NCBI RefSeq assembly: GCF_001998865.1 | Contig: NZ_CP019607.1 | Coordinates: 1,054,001 to 1,118,000 of the forward strand | From: Tessaracoccus flavescens | GTDB lineage: Bacteria > Actinomycetota > Actinomycetes > Propionibacteriales > Propionibacteriaceae | DNA: 64,000 nt | Reading direction: 5' to 3' | In this document: positions 9,831-19,189 of the stretch, piece after piece | Layout of the letters: every line of letters starts with the position of its first letter | Numbering within the stretch: position 1 is the first letter of the stretch | Program-made: the position numbers and the translations under genes | Notes under the pieces: model-generated | Told to the model about the DNA's origin: nothing | Database searches by the model: none | The model's input: the letters and a program-made list of their open reading frames with translations, nothing else

Positions 9831-9836
9831 GTACCT
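9831..9836. repeat. IS256-family target duplication, right copy
   Basis: GTACCT here matches 8356-8361. Only 6 bp are duplicated; IS256 elements usually duplicate 8-9 bp, so two outer positions may have changed. Confidence 0.75.
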
Positions 9837-10667
9837 GCACTCGGTGACGAGCTGCTCGGTGGGGTTGGCGAGCAGCTGCCACAGGGCGGGGATGGTGGTG
9901 ACGTGCAGGGTGTGGTGCCCGTCGACGTAGCCGGTCAGCTGGGCGAGGGCGGCTTCGACGACGCGGGCGTCTGTGGGTCCGAACGGGACGCGTTGCTCGC
10001 CGACGAACTGGGAGCCGACCAGCCCGCGGATGAGCGTGAGCCAGCGGCGGAAGATGATGCCAGCCCGGCGCTGGGCTTCGACCCGGTCGAGGGTGTCCCA
10101 CCCGTCGCCGAGAGGGCCGAAGTCGAGGGGGTTGATGCGGGCGCTCATGCCCGGTCCGACGGCGAAGGGTTGGACGCCGAACGCGCGGCACAGCGGTTCG
10201 TACTCGTCCTTCGGGTCGCCGAGGACGAACACCTTGTAGCCGAAGTCCATCATCAGGGTGGCGAAGTTCTTGGTGTTGGTGGACTTACCGCCGCCGGGCT
10301 TGCCGAAGGTGATCACGTTGGGGTTGGTGACCGGGACGGTGTCATCGAGCACCCAGCCGAGCGGATCGGCGTAGAAGCTGCCCCCGGAGAGTTCGTCGAT
10401 GCCGATCTGCGCGCCGGTGGGAGGCAGGGGCGGGTTGGCGATGAACGGCCACCACGCCGCAGCCTGATCGCTGGTCATGCGGTACTGGACGACGGGCGTC
10501 CGCGCGGGATTCCACCCGCGGCCGGGACGCCGCTGGCCGCGGCGCGGGGACGCGTGGAAGAGGTACGGCTCCTTGCCGGGCCGCTCGGGTTCGGGTTTGG
10601 TGGGCAGGTCGTGGCCGAAGTCGGCCAGCAGCTGGGCGGTTGACCGGCCGCGGGGTGGCGTTCTCAT
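9831..10667 (-). pseudogene. conjugative transfer ATPase (VirB4/TraC-like), N-terminal part
   Basis: This is the N-terminal 279 codons of a conjugation ATPase that powers the mating-pair channel. Walker A GKPGGGKST is at residues 122-130, followed by VFVLGDPKDEYEPL, a typical VirB4/TraC region. The ATG at 10667 overlaps the stop of the previous gene (ATGA) with an AAAGG upstream. Read through into the IS, the frame ends after nine foreign residues at 9804. The rest of the gene is at 7684-8355. Confidence 0.88.
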
Positions 10668-11530
10668 TCGTCCGCCTTTCGGGTGAGTCCGAGTCCGAGC
10701 GGCAGGGTGGCGGCGGCGAAGCCAGCGTCTTGGGCCAGGTCGAGGCGCAGCGGTGCGAAGCCGGCGCGCCGGACGGACGCGTCGAGGCGGCGTCCGAACT
10801 CGGCGACGCGCATGGTCTTGGCGACAGTGACGCACGCGACCGCGTAGGGGCGGGTGAGGGCGTGGCCAGAGGCGAGCTTCGCGTCGAGTCGGTGGGCCCG
10901 GGTCACGTTGTCGCGGTCGCGGGAGCGTTGTCGGATCTGGAGCCGGCCGCGGAGCCCTTCGCCCATGTCGGCGGCCCATTCGCCGGAGGCGGTCTGCCGG
11001 TCGGCGCGGCTGAACGGCAGGATCGGGAACACGACCGTGTAGCTGCGCCGTTCTCCCGGCTCGGACGGCGTGAGCACCGGGGCGAGGGCGCCGAGGCACG
11101 CGCCCCGGTCGGGGAGCTTGATGGTGGAGCTGATCGAGTTCCAGGCGTCGTGGGAGTAGTGCCGCATCGTGGTGTCGGCGCCGGAGGGTCCGGCCATCGC
11201 CCACGGCACGTCGGTGCACACCGTCGGGTCGGTCTGGTGGGCGGCGAGGGCGTCGATGATGCCTGCCCGGTCGGCGGGCGCGAAGCCGGTGCGGACCGCG
11301 AGCGCCAGTTGGGGCGAGGTGAGCCAGGTGACGTCGGTCATGCCCATGCCGCCGCGCAGCATTGCGGCGATCTCGTCGGCCAGCGCGTACAGGACGCGGG
11401 TGCGTCCCTCCAGGCCGCCGCCGAACTCGCGGGCCTGCTTCGCGATCCGGGCCTCGGGAACCACGAACGTGACGAACGCCTCGGTGCGCACGGCGGCGCG
11501 GGTCAGGGCGGTCGCGAGTTCGTCGTTCAT
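10664..11530 (-). CDS. SCO6880-like conjugation protein, apparently N-terminally shortened
   Basis: The product (288 residues) resembles the C-terminal two thirds of the SCO6880 family, which lies directly upstream of the VirB4-like ATPase in actinobacterial conjugative elements. Full members are about 480-500 residues with two N-terminal membrane helices. Here the frame starts MNDELATAL and has no membrane helices. The stop overlaps the ATPase start by 4 bp, and the start overlaps the stop of the 37-codon gene upstream (ATGA). The N-terminal portion seems to have been deleted, though a genuinely short variant cannot be excluded. Confidence 0.65.
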   Translation of the reverse strand: MNDELATALTRAAVRTEAFVTFVVPEARIAKQAREFGGGLEGRTRVLYALADEIAAMLRGGMGMTDVTWLTSPQLALAVRTGFAPADRAGIIDALAAHQTDPTVCTDVPWAMAGPSGADTTMRHYSHDAWNSISSTIKLPDRGACLGALAPVLTPSEPGERRSYTVVFPILPFSRADRQTASGEWAADMGEGLRGRLQIRQRSRDRDNVTRAHRLDAKLASGHALTRPYAVACVTVAKTMRVAEFGRRLDASVRRAGFAPLRLDLAQDAGFAAATLPLGLGLTRKADE

Positions 11531-11640
11531 CCGCCTGGCGAGTTCACCAGCAGCCCCGCGAGGACGCCGAGCAGCTGAGTTCGCGAGAGCGGTACGACCT
11601 CGGCTGAGCTCGTCGGGCGGGGTGGGCGACGGCGAAACAT
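11527..11640 (-). CDS. 37-residue hydrophobic peptide, possible leftover N-terminus of the SCO6880-like gene
   Basis: A 37-codon frame starts at ATG 11640, overlapping the previous stop as TGATG, and stops at 11527, overlapping the next start as ATGA. It begins with a basic, Pro-rich stretch (MFRRRPPRP) followed by a short hydrophobic run (LLGVLAGLLV). Double overlap with its neighbours supports translation. It may be a real coupling peptide or the N-terminus of the next protein cut by an internal deletion with a frameshift. Confidence 0.5.
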   Translation of the reverse strand: MFRRRPPRPTSSAEVVPLSRTQLLGVLAGLLVNSPGG

Positions 11641-11924
11641 CAGCCGACGCAGCCGTCGCCGAGGATGCCGTTGAGCATCCCGTAGCCACCCATCAGCACC
11701 ACGGCCAGCACCAGGACGCCGGCGAGGCCGATGATGCCGCCCTTCGAGAGGTGCGGGGAGTGCGTGGCACGTCCGACGAGGATCGCCCCGACGGACACCA
11801 GCGCCGCGATGCCGAACAGCCACAGCACGGACCACAGGACCATGCCCGAGATCTGGTCGGTGTAGGCGGCGACGCCTGTGGGAGCCACCGGGCAGATCTT
11901 CAGCGGGACGATCAGCGGGTTCAT
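11640..11924 (-). CDS. small membrane protein of the conjugation module
   Basis: This 94-residue protein has two predicted membrane helices (about residues 28-50 and 62-82) and a short extracytoplasmic N-terminus. A similar small two-helix protein sits at this place in many actinobacterial conjugative elements and is sometimes compared with VirB2/TrbC-type subunits; that comparison is weak. A GAAAGGA Shine-Dalgarno lies about 7 nt upstream of ATG 11924. The start overlaps the stop of the upstream ATPase gene by 4 bp. Confidence 0.75.
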   Translation of the reverse strand: MNPLIVPLKICPVAPTGVAAYTDQISGMVLWSVLWLFGIAALVSVGAILVGRATHSPHLSKGGIIGLAGVLVLAVVLMGGYGMLNGILGDGCVG

Positions 11925-12673
11925 GTCGGTTCCTTTCGGAGGAGGGCGAGGACGTTCTGGGCCGCCTTGAGCAGCGGGGCGGGCAACGGGTCGGGAGTCA
12001 GGCCGGTGACCCGCAGGCGTGGGTCGAGCGGGAAGTCGGTGAGGTGCACGCGTGCGGGTATCCCGGCTGCGGCGACCTTGACCGGACGCGGCCACCGCTT
12101 GACCGTGGGTCCCACGACCACCCCGAGCGCGTCGCGGCCCAAGAGCTCGGCGCACGACTCCAGGCGGCGGACCCCGGGCACCGTGGCATTCGAGACGAGG
12201 ACGACGTCGTCGAGCGTGCGCACCACTGACGCCAGCCACCCGCCGGCGCCTGACACCGTCGTCCAATTTGTGTCCACCAACGTCCACTCGACCGATGACT
12301 CGGTCGGCACCGGCAGGATCGCCTCGCCGGTGATGGGGCGCTCCAGCAGGACGTCGCCACGACTGCCGCGGCGCCAAGGTCCCTCGGTCCCCAGTTCGGC
12401 ATTGGCTGTGGCCGAGAAACCGGACGCCAACGGAGAGCAGCACTCCACCACCCGCGCCGACGCTCCGGTCGCGGTGGCCAGCGCAAGCGCCACCGTGGAT
12501 GCCCCCACTCCTCCGGCGCAGCCAACGACGGCGACCACCCGTTCACGTGGCGCCGGCGTCCAGACTGTCGCAGTTCCCGGGGCGGTGGGCGCGGACCGGG
12601 GCCCGTGGGCGAACTCGCCCGCCTCGATCGCGCGCCAGGCCTCTCGCAGTTCGGCAACGCTGTGCGCGGTCAC
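11921..12673 (-). CDS. ParA/MinD-like P-loop ATPase of the conjugation module
   Basis: The product (250 residues) has a deviant Walker A-like loop GCAGGVGASTVAL near residues 51-63 and a later VEWTLVDTNW strand in the Walker B position, as in SIMIBI-class ATPases. The usual second-lysine residue is replaced by Ala-Ser (GVGAS instead of GVGKT), so ATP hydrolysis may be weak or absent. The start is a GTG at 12673 overlapping the upstream stop (GTGA). A role in positioning or regulating the transfer apparatus is inferred from context only. Confidence 0.7.
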   Translation of the reverse strand: MTAHSVAELREAWRAIEAGEFAHGPRSAPTAPGTATVWTPAPRERVVAVVGCAGGVGASTVALALATATGASARVVECCSPLASGFSATANAELGTEGPWRRGSRGDVLLERPITGEAILPVPTESSVEWTLVDTNWTTVSGAGGWLASVVRTLDDVVLVSNATVPGVRRLESCAELLGRDALGVVVGPTVKRWPRPVKVAAAGIPARVHLTDFPLDPRLRVTGLTPDPLPAPLLKAAQNVLALLRKEPT

Positions 12674-12867
12674 GACGGGTCACCGCCCCGAGGCCGCCGA
12701 TCCAGCAGCCCGGACAAGAGCATGGCCGGGGGCACCTTGGCCAGCTCGCGTCTGGCCTTCTGCACGTCGCGGAGCCTGCGCAGGCAGCCGTCCAGGTCAT
12801 CCAGGGTCTCCGGCTCCATGGCCGCGATCTTCAACAGGGCGGCCACTTCGGCCGGGGTGCTGGTCAT
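12670..12867 (-). CDS. small conserved-context protein (65 residues)
   Basis: A 65-codon frame starts at ATG 12867 with GGAGG 10 nt upstream and overlaps the next gene by 4 bp. It is predicted helical and charged, with a Leu/Asp-rich centre (TLDDLDGCLRRL). I do not recognise a family. The operon position and overlap are the evidence that it is real. Confidence 0.6.
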   Translation of the reverse strand: MTSTPAEVAALLKIAAMEPETLDDLDGCLRRLRDVQKARRELAKVPPAMLLSGLLDRRPRGGDPS

Positions 12868-12920
12868 CTCGGCATCACCTCCGCCATCCCTAACGGGCCG
12901 CGCCCGTCATCGGTGGACAG

Positions 12921-13712
12921 TCAGCCCACGCCGTTCAGGTACTCGCCGGCGGCTTCGCTGAGGGCCGCCACACAGCGAGCGGTGCGACGCCGCACGGTCC
13001 GGGCGCACACGCCCCACGCCTGGGCCACGACGGCGCTCAGCTGGCGGCTCGACAGGCCGGCCACTCCGCCCTCGCGGGCGCGACCATCAGCCTGGAGGGT
13101 CTTCGCGGCCTCGATCAGACTGACCAGCAGCTCGCGGTCCTCGTAGGTGATGACGTCCTCGGCGCAGGCCCAGGCGAGCAGTTCGGCCAACTCGGCTGCC
13201 GGGTCGTCGTCTTCCACGAGCCGATTGTCGGCCGGGTCGACGGGGCCCAGCGAGACCATCGACAGCCGGTGCGGCATGTGGTGCGTGGGCGCCCCGCAGT
13301 CCAGTAGTACCCCCTCACGCAGCTGACCGGCGACCTTCGCCGCCACCCAGTGCGGACGCCGCCACGGCAGCCCCCGGACCTCCACCCACAGCTGCGCGGC
13401 CAGCACCTCGTCCACCCGATCATCAGCCAGTCCCAACCGGCGGCGGACGCGCAGGGCGGTCGGGAGGAGGAGCCACGCGAGCACCAGCGCTGCCTCCCGG
13501 TCGTCGGCGCCATCGAAGGCCGCCAGTCGGGCGAGGCCGAGCAGGACACCGTTGGCGACCGCAGGATCGGCCGATCGCCGCCAGGCGTCCAGCCCGGCGG
13601 GGTCGTCGACGTCCCCCAGCCGGGGCTCGAAGGCGACCCATCCCGCCCAGTGATCCTTGACGACGGACTCCATCCGCTCGTCCTGCAAACCCAACATCTC
13701 GGTGATGTTCAT
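12921..13712 (-). CDS. putative regulatory protein at the head of the conjugation operon
   Basis: The 263-residue protein begins MNITEMLGLQ (ATG 13712, GGAAGG about 10 nt upstream). Its C-terminus (about 205-255) reads as a helix-turn-helix: LSSRQLSAVVAQAWGVCART followed by basic VRRRTARC, similar in layout to sigma-factor region 4 or replication-linked regulators. It is first in the visible minus-strand operon. I infer a DNA-binding control role; no specific family is claimed. Confidence 0.6.
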   Translation of the reverse strand: MNITEMLGLQDERMESVVKDHWAGWVAFEPRLGDVDDPAGLDAWRRSADPAVANGVLLGLARLAAFDGADDREAALVLAWLLLPTALRVRRRLGLADDRVDEVLAAQLWVEVRGLPWRRPHWVAAKVAGQLREGVLLDCGAPTHHMPHRLSMVSLGPVDPADNRLVEDDDPAAELAELLAWACAEDVITYEDRELLVSLIEAAKTLQADGRAREGGVAGLSSRQLSAVVAQAWGVCARTVRRRTARCVAALSEAAGEYLNGVG

Positions 13713-13942
13713 GGCCGTGGTCCTTCCGCGTGGGTATGCGGGAAGATCACCAATCGGACGTTGTTCCTTTCGTAGTCCACAGGGCTTCGCGGCATCGAAC
13801 CGCGACCCACGACGCGGCCAACACCGACCAAAGCGCCTAGTCGACCCCGTGTTGCCCCGCGTAGCCCCTGACACGCCCGGCCTGAGGCTGGAGATGCGCT
13901 AGCGCGTGAGAAGTCGGCCTGGCCCTTTACGGAAGCAACCAC

Positions 13943-15391
13943 GTGGCCACACCTGCCACGTGCGGAAAGGTTCGCGATAATCAGTGGGTGAAGAACGTGA
14001 TCGGGCCCGGCGGCGTGCGGTATCCGGTCACGCCAGACATCGAGCGGTTCCTGCGCTCGATGGACCGTGATGCGCTGCAGTCGCTGGTACTCGAGATGGC
14101 GGGGTACAGCCCCGAGGCCATGCGATCGCTGCAGTTGCGCGCCACACCCGAGGACGAACCGACCGCCTCCGAACTCCTGGTGACCGTGGACGGTGCGCTG
14201 GCCGGAGTCGACCTCGACTACCACGACCCCTTCTACGAAGACGTCGACGACGGCGTCCAAGCGGTCGAGGAGGTCGTCGACGAACTGGAGCGGCACCTCG
14301 ACGACGGCGCCCACCCCGTGGTGCGCCGAGTACTCCAGCACCTGCTCACCCGGCTCGGCGACCTGGCACGGGACGCCGACAACGACGGCGCCCTGCTCGA
14401 GGTGGCCGAACGGGCGTCGGCGCTATTCGGGCGCGCGGTCGCCGGGCATGTCGACCCGGTCAGCCTCGCCCGCTGGGTGGTCGGCTTCCGGGTCGAATAC
14501 GGCGGCTGGCCATCACTCACGTTGGACGCCGTGGCCCACGCGTTCGACGAACCCGCCTGGGACGCCTACCGCACGAGTGTCGCGACGCTGGGCGGCGGTG
14601 GACCGGCAGCAGACCCCTACCGCAGCGAGACCGACCGCATCCTGCTGGAACTGGCCGACCACGACGGCAACATCGAACGGGCCGTCGCCCTGCTGTCCGG
14701 AGGTGACCACCCGTATTACCCGGAGATCCTCCGCCGGCTGCATGACGCCGGACGTCCGGCTGACGTCCTCGTCTGGCTGGACCGAGCCGTCTCCCAGGGC
14801 TGCGTGGACGTCGCCTGGCGGGCGGGTCCCACCATCGTGCCCGTTGAGGACGCCGTCGACGCCTACCTGGAGGGTGGGCGTCCGGACGCCGCCCTCGCGA
14901 TCGCGCGGACACTGTTCGACCGCGACCTCAGCGTTGACGCCTTCCGGTTGCTGATATACGTGGCGGAACGGTCCGGGCGCCAGGAGGAACTACGCACGTG
15001 GGCGTTCGAGCAGGCCACGCAGCGGGCACGTCGCAGCGGCGGCGCCCACCTTGTCAGGCTCCACCTCGCCGACGGGAACGTCACACACGCGTGGGAGGCG
15101 GCGGACGCCTTCGGCTCTGGCCACGCGTGGCGCGAACTCGTGGACGCCTCCGAAGACGGCTTCCCACTCCGGGCAGCCCGCCTGTGCCTGGCTCAAGTGC
15201 TGGAGTCCCTCACCACACCCGACTCCAAGCGGTACCCGGCCATCGTCGATCTCCTCGTCAAGGCACGCGCCCTCTACGACAAGGCAGGCCACCGAGCTGA
15301 GGCGGACTCCGAGAGCATCCGCTTGCGCGAGGTCTATCGCCGCCGCCCCGCCCTGATGTCGGCCATGGACAGGGCCGGACTTCCCGCCTAA
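13943..15391 (+). CDS. alpha-solenoid (TPR-like) protein of unknown function
   Basis: This 482-residue protein is rich in Ala, Arg, Asp and Leu, with repeating helix pairs (for example PDAALAIARTLFDRDLSVDA and later units), and has no signal peptide or membrane helix. It resembles the solenoid halves of actinobacterial SWIM-zinc-finger proteins but lacks a zinc finger. It is transcribed away from the conjugation module. The start is uncertain: GTG 13943 has GGAAG 6 nt upstream, and a GTG near 13988 is an alternative. Function unknown. Confidence 0.65.
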   Translation: MATPATCGKVRDNQWVKNVIGPGGVRYPVTPDIERFLRSMDRDALQSLVLEMAGYSPEAMRSLQLRATPEDEPTASELLVTVDGALAGVDLDYHDPFYEDVDDGVQAVEEVVDELERHLDDGAHPVVRRVLQHLLTRLGDLARDADNDGALLEVAERASALFGRAVAGHVDPVSLARWVVGFRVEYGGWPSLTLDAVAHAFDEPAWDAYRTSVATLGGGGPAADPYRSETDRILLELADHDGNIERAVALLSGGDHPYYPEILRRLHDAGRPADVLVWLDRAVSQGCVDVAWRAGPTIVPVEDAVDAYLEGGRPDAALAIARTLFDRDLSVDAFRLLIYVAERSGRQEELRTWAFEQATQRARRSGGAHLVRLHLADGNVTHAWEAADAFGSGHAWRELVDASEDGFPLRAARLCLAQVLESLTTPDSKRYPAIVDLLVKARALYDKAGHRAEADSESIRLREVYRRRPALMSAMDRAGLPA

Positions 15392-15584
15392 CCCCACCCT
15401 GACGGCCGGTTGCGCACGAGGGTTCAGCCGCCAGGCTGCCCCGCGCTGCCGCGCACCGCGCGGCAGCGCGAGCGCCGCGGAGAGCCAGCCCGGAAGAAGA
15501 CGTCGCCGATCGTGACCAACGTCGGGCCCGAACAGTGCGCTGGCGGACGGCCAGTCTGTGAGCCGCCGAGGATAGCCTGCTGCC

Positions 15585-15746
15585 ATGCCTCGAGAGTCCT
15601 ACAACGTCCGGGTGCTGCGCGCCAAGGCCCTGTCCTCTTTCCGTAGAGGCGTCGCCGCGTTCAACGGTGTGGAAAGCGATGGCAGGGTCACTGTCATCTT
15701 GCTGAGCTTCCAGCACGCCTTTGAAATGCTGCTCAAAGCCATTCTC
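15585..15746 (+). pseudogene. DUF3644-type gene, 5' part (54 codons)
   Basis: The first 54 codons (MPRESYNVRV... LLKAIL) of a DUF3644-domain protein end exactly at an ISL3 inverted repeat. Joining codon 54 (CTC at 15744-15746) to GAC at 23148 gives LLKAILDAKKVSVFDKK, a continuous DUF3644 N-terminal domain. A weak GAGG lies upstream of ATG 15585. DUF3644 proteins are of unknown function and frequent on mobile islands. Confidence 0.85.
15739..15746. repeat. 8-bp target duplication of the ISL3 insertion, left copy
   Basis: CCATTCTC here is repeated at 23140-23147 outside the right end of the nested insertion. Eight base pairs is the usual ISL3 duplication. Confidence 0.9.
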
Positions 15747-15867
15747 GGCTCTTCACAATCGAGGGTGTAGGTAGCGCTGTTCGGGGTTGCGGCGTGGCGG
15801 CTGGCTGAAGGGGTCGAGGCCCTCCGAAGATGGAAGTTCTCACGCTCCCCATCTGGAAGACCTCGAC

Positions 15868-16378
15868 GTGTCCGACGCTACCTTCACGTGCCCTGATCTG
15901 ACTAGTTTCTGCCGTCTCGACGGCCTCGGGTTGGAAGTCACCGGCCAGCGCATCGAACCCGACCGTGCGATCCTGGCCTGCCGCCCGGTCGACGCCGACG
16001 ACTGGTGCCGAGACTGCGGCGGCCAGGGCCTCATCCGGGGCTCGGTGGTGCGACTCTTGTCGCATGTCCCGCTGGGGTGGCGCCCTACCGTGCTGCACGT
16101 GCGGCTCCGGCGCTATCGGTGCATCGAGTGCGGGCGGGTGTGGCGTCAAGACACCAGTGCCGCAGCCGAGCCGCGTTCGAAGCTGTCGCGCGCGGCGCTG
16201 CGTTGGGGACTGGAAGGACTTGTGGTCCAACACCTGAGCATGTCCAGGATCGCCGCCGGTCTCGACGTCGCGTGGAACACCGCCAACGACGCCGTGCTGG
16301 CAGAAGGACAGCGCGTCCTCATCAGCGACCTGGCCCGGTTCGACGGGGTCAAGGTGATCGGGGTCGACGAGCATTGCT
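15868..16378 (+). pseudogene. ISL3-family transposase copy 1, N-terminal fragment
   Basis: About 170 codons of an ISL3 transposase from a GTG at 15868. They include the N-terminal zinc-finger Cys pairs (CRDCGG near 53-58 and CIECGR near 89-94) and end at GVDEHC, the first catalytic Asp region. The next codon (TGG) is split by the left inverted repeat of ISL3 copy 2, which begins at 16379. No continuation of this copy is identifiable downstream as a separate right half. Confidence 0.85.
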
Positions 16379-16498
16379 GGCTCATCACATTTGAGGGTGT
16401 AGAGGCGGGGTGATCACGGCGGCGCGTCGGTCCGCGGATGAGGGTCGAGGCCTCCCGAAGATGGAAGTTCTCACACTCACCATCCGGAAGACCTCGAC

Positions 16499-17008
16499 GT
16501 GCCCCACGCTACCTTCACGCGCCCCAACCTGACCACGTTCACCCGCCTTGACGAGCTCGGCTTGGAGGTCGTGGGCCAACAGATCGAGCCGAAGCGGGCC
16601 GTGTTGGCCTGCCGGGTCGTTGAGCCGGACCAGTGGTGCCGGCGGTGCGGCTGCGAGGGAACGCCACGTGGCACCGTGGTGCGTCGTCTGGCGCACGAGC
16701 CGTTCGGCTGGCGACCCACCATCTTGCTCGTCACCGTGCGTCGCTACCGCTGCGGCGAGTGCGGGCATGTGTGGCGTCAGGACATGAGCAGAGCCGCCGA
16801 GCCGCGGGCGAAGTTGTCCCGACGGGCGTTGCGGTGGGCGTTGGAAGGACTCGTGGTCGCGCATCTGACCGTAGCCCGGATCGCCGAAGGGCTGGCAGTG
16901 TCGTGGAACACCGCCAACGACGCCGTCCTGGCCGAGGGCAAGCGGGTCCTGATCAACGATCCGCGGCGTTTCGACGGCGTCCATGTGCTCGGCGTCGATG
17001 AGCACGTG
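16499..17008 (+). pseudogene. ISL3 copy 2 transposase, exon 1 (before the group II intron)
   Basis: 170 codons from GTG 16499 with zinc-finger pairs CRRCGC and CGECGH, ending ...VLGVDEHV at 17008. The intron starts with the next base. Splicing to 19190 gives VDEHV-WRHTRHGDKYVTV in frame, matching the expected ISL3 core around the first catalytic Asp. Together the exons encode 435 residues, the normal ISL3 transposase size. Confidence 0.88.
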
Positions 17009-17606
17009 GTGCGCCACGAGGCGCTGTTGTATCGGATGGAGGTGGGAGACCTGCATTGGTTGGCCGTCGTAGCGGCCAGGTGAAGCTGACGGCAGCCTGT
17101 CCTGGGGGAACGACTGGGGTGGGTGGGAGCAGCCGTGACAAAGTCAGGACGGTCCGGTACTGCCGGATGGGCCGTGTCTGGTGAGCAAGACGGGAAGGTG
17201 TACGAGAGGAACCGGTGTCGTAAAGCCTCTTGATCGTCGCCCAGCTCTAACCCGGTGGATCGGGGCTGGTTTGCGGTGCGTAACCGCTTGTCGGGGCCGT
17301 CGCTGATGGCCGTGGCGGGTGGGGAACTGTCGGAACGGTGGTATGTGTCGGGTCCGGCAGGTCGTGGTGAAGGTCTACGGCGTAGCCACGACGATGCCGC
17401 AGGGGCAAAGCCGGACGCCTCGCCCGTCAACCGAACAACAGTGAACGTGGGAACCATCCGCATTCCGCTCCCCGCATTGGTGGGGATAGGTGCGTTGCCT
17501 GCCGAAGGGTGTGGGTGGGGCGGAGCCGTCGTAGTACTCCGAGGCCGGGAAAGCCAGTCACATGGGGAAGGGCGGCAGTGAGAGAAAGCAGAAGAAGGTG
17601 AATGTA

Positions 17607-19073
17607 ATGTCCGAAGACGCGCCGGTGAATGTCGGCGCCTCCGGATGGCCCAGCGATGCCCGGGCCTATCTGGGGGTACGGAGGATGCAGACCAAGCTGC
17701 ATGGTTGGGCGGCCACCGATGGTGGCCGCCGGTTCGATGACCTGTGGAACCTTGTATGTGATCCGGCGTTCTTGACGATGGCGTGGGAACGCGTCGCCGG
17801 GAACAAGGGGTCCAAGACTCCCGGGGTGGACCGTGTCACCGTGGCACGGATCAGTTCCGGGGTCGGGGTGGAGGAGTTCCTGCGGAACCTCCGCGCTCAG
17901 TTGAGGGCTGGAGAGTTCAGGCCGGTGCCGGTGCGGCAGGTGATGATCCCCAAGGCCAGCGGCAAGCTGCGCAAGTTGGGCATCCCAACCGTGACCGACC
18001 GGGTGGTGCAGGCAGCTTTGAAGCTGGTGCTGGAACCCATCTTCGAGGCCGACTTCAAGTCGTGCTCCTACGGGTTCAGACCCAACCGGCGCGCGCAGGA
18101 CGCGGTCGCCGAGATCCACCACTTCGCGAGCAAATCGTACGAGTGGGTGCTGGAGGCCGACATTGAGGCGTGTTTCGACATGATCGACCACACCGCCTTG
18201 ATGGACCGGCTCCGGTGCAGGATCGGTGACAAGCGGGTGCTCGCGCTGGTCAAGGCGTTCCTGAAAGCCGGCGTGCTCACCACGGTGGGCACGACCGAAG
18301 GGACGATCACCGGCACCCCACAGGGCGGGATCTTGTCCCCGCTGCTGGCCAACATCGCCCTATCAGTCCTCGATGACGAGTTCGCTCGCCGCTGGGACCA
18401 TGAGATGGGCACGGCCGGAAAGCGGGCCTGGCGCCGTGACCACGGCAAGGCGTCCTACCGGCTGATCCGTTACGCCGATGACTTCGTCATCGTCGTGAAG
18501 GGCAGCCAAGAACACGCCGAGCAGTTGCGTCACGAGGTGGCAGACGTACTCGCCCCGATGGGGTTACGGCTGTCACCGGAGAAGACCCGCGTGGTCCACA
18601 TCGACCACGGGTTCGACTTCCTCGGTTTCCACATCCGACGGATGCGGAGACGAGGCAGCAACAAGTGGTACGTCTACACCCTGCCCGCGAAGAAGGCGAT
18701 CGCCTCGATCAGACAGCGGGTGAAGACCATGACCTACAGGCACACCCTGCACCGGGACCCGGGATACCTCATGGACTATCTCGGGCGGGTGCTGCGGGGA
18801 TGGGCGAACTACTTCCGACACGCGGTGGCCAAAGCGACCTTCGCCGCGATCGACTCCTACACGTGGGAGCGGATCACGGCATGGCTACGCAAGAAGCACC
18901 GCCGACTCGGATGGCCAGAACTCCGCCGCAGGTACTGCCTGCCCGGAACCTGGCGCCTCGCTCACAACGGGAAGAGGTTCACCGGCGCCGCGAGCGTCCC
19001 GGTGACCAGGTACCGCTACCGCGGCTACCACATCCCTACCCCCTGGGACCGGCCAGCTGTCACCACCAGCTGA
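17607..19073 (+). CDS. ltrA: group II intron reverse transcriptase/maturase
   Basis: The intron-encoded protein (488 residues) performs splicing assistance and target-primed reverse transcription. RT blocks are visible: GVDRVTV (RT1), MIPKASGKLRKLGIPTVTDR (RT2), YGFRPNRRAQ (RT2a), ADIEACFDMIDH (RT3), GTPQGGILSPLLANI (RT4) and the catalytic YADD at about 289-292 (RT5). A GIIM maturase segment (LGRVLRGWANYFRHAV) follows. There is no C-terminal HNH endonuclease. ATG 17607 has AGAAGG about 9 nt upstream; an in-frame ATG at 17562 is an alternative start. All catalytic residues are present. Confidence 0.95.
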   Translation: MSEDAPVNVGASGWPSDARAYLGVRRMQTKLHGWAATDGGRRFDDLWNLVCDPAFLTMAWERVAGNKGSKTPGVDRVTVARISSGVGVEEFLRNLRAQLRAGEFRPVPVRQVMIPKASGKLRKLGIPTVTDRVVQAALKLVLEPIFEADFKSCSYGFRPNRRAQDAVAEIHHFASKSYEWVLEADIEACFDMIDHTALMDRLRCRIGDKRVLALVKAFLKAGVLTTVGTTEGTITGTPQGGILSPLLANIALSVLDDEFARRWDHEMGTAGKRAWRRDHGKASYRLIRYADDFVIVVKGSQEHAEQLRHEVADVLAPMGLRLSPEKTRVVHIDHGFDFLGFHIRRMRRRGSNKWYVYTLPAKKAIASIRQRVKTMTYRHTLHRDPGYLMDYLGRVLRGWANYFRHAVAKATFAAIDSYTWERITAWLRKKHRRLGWPELRRRYCLPGTWRLAHNGKRFTGAASVPVTRYRYRGYHIPTPWDRPAVTTS

Positions 19074-19092
19074 ACCAGCCCTCTCTCATGGA

Positions 19093-19189
<97 letters not shown>

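Noticed and set aside
17255..17581. Open frame before the intron RT gene
   Set aside because: It lies in the ribozyme domains I-III of the group II intron and has no recognisable protein.
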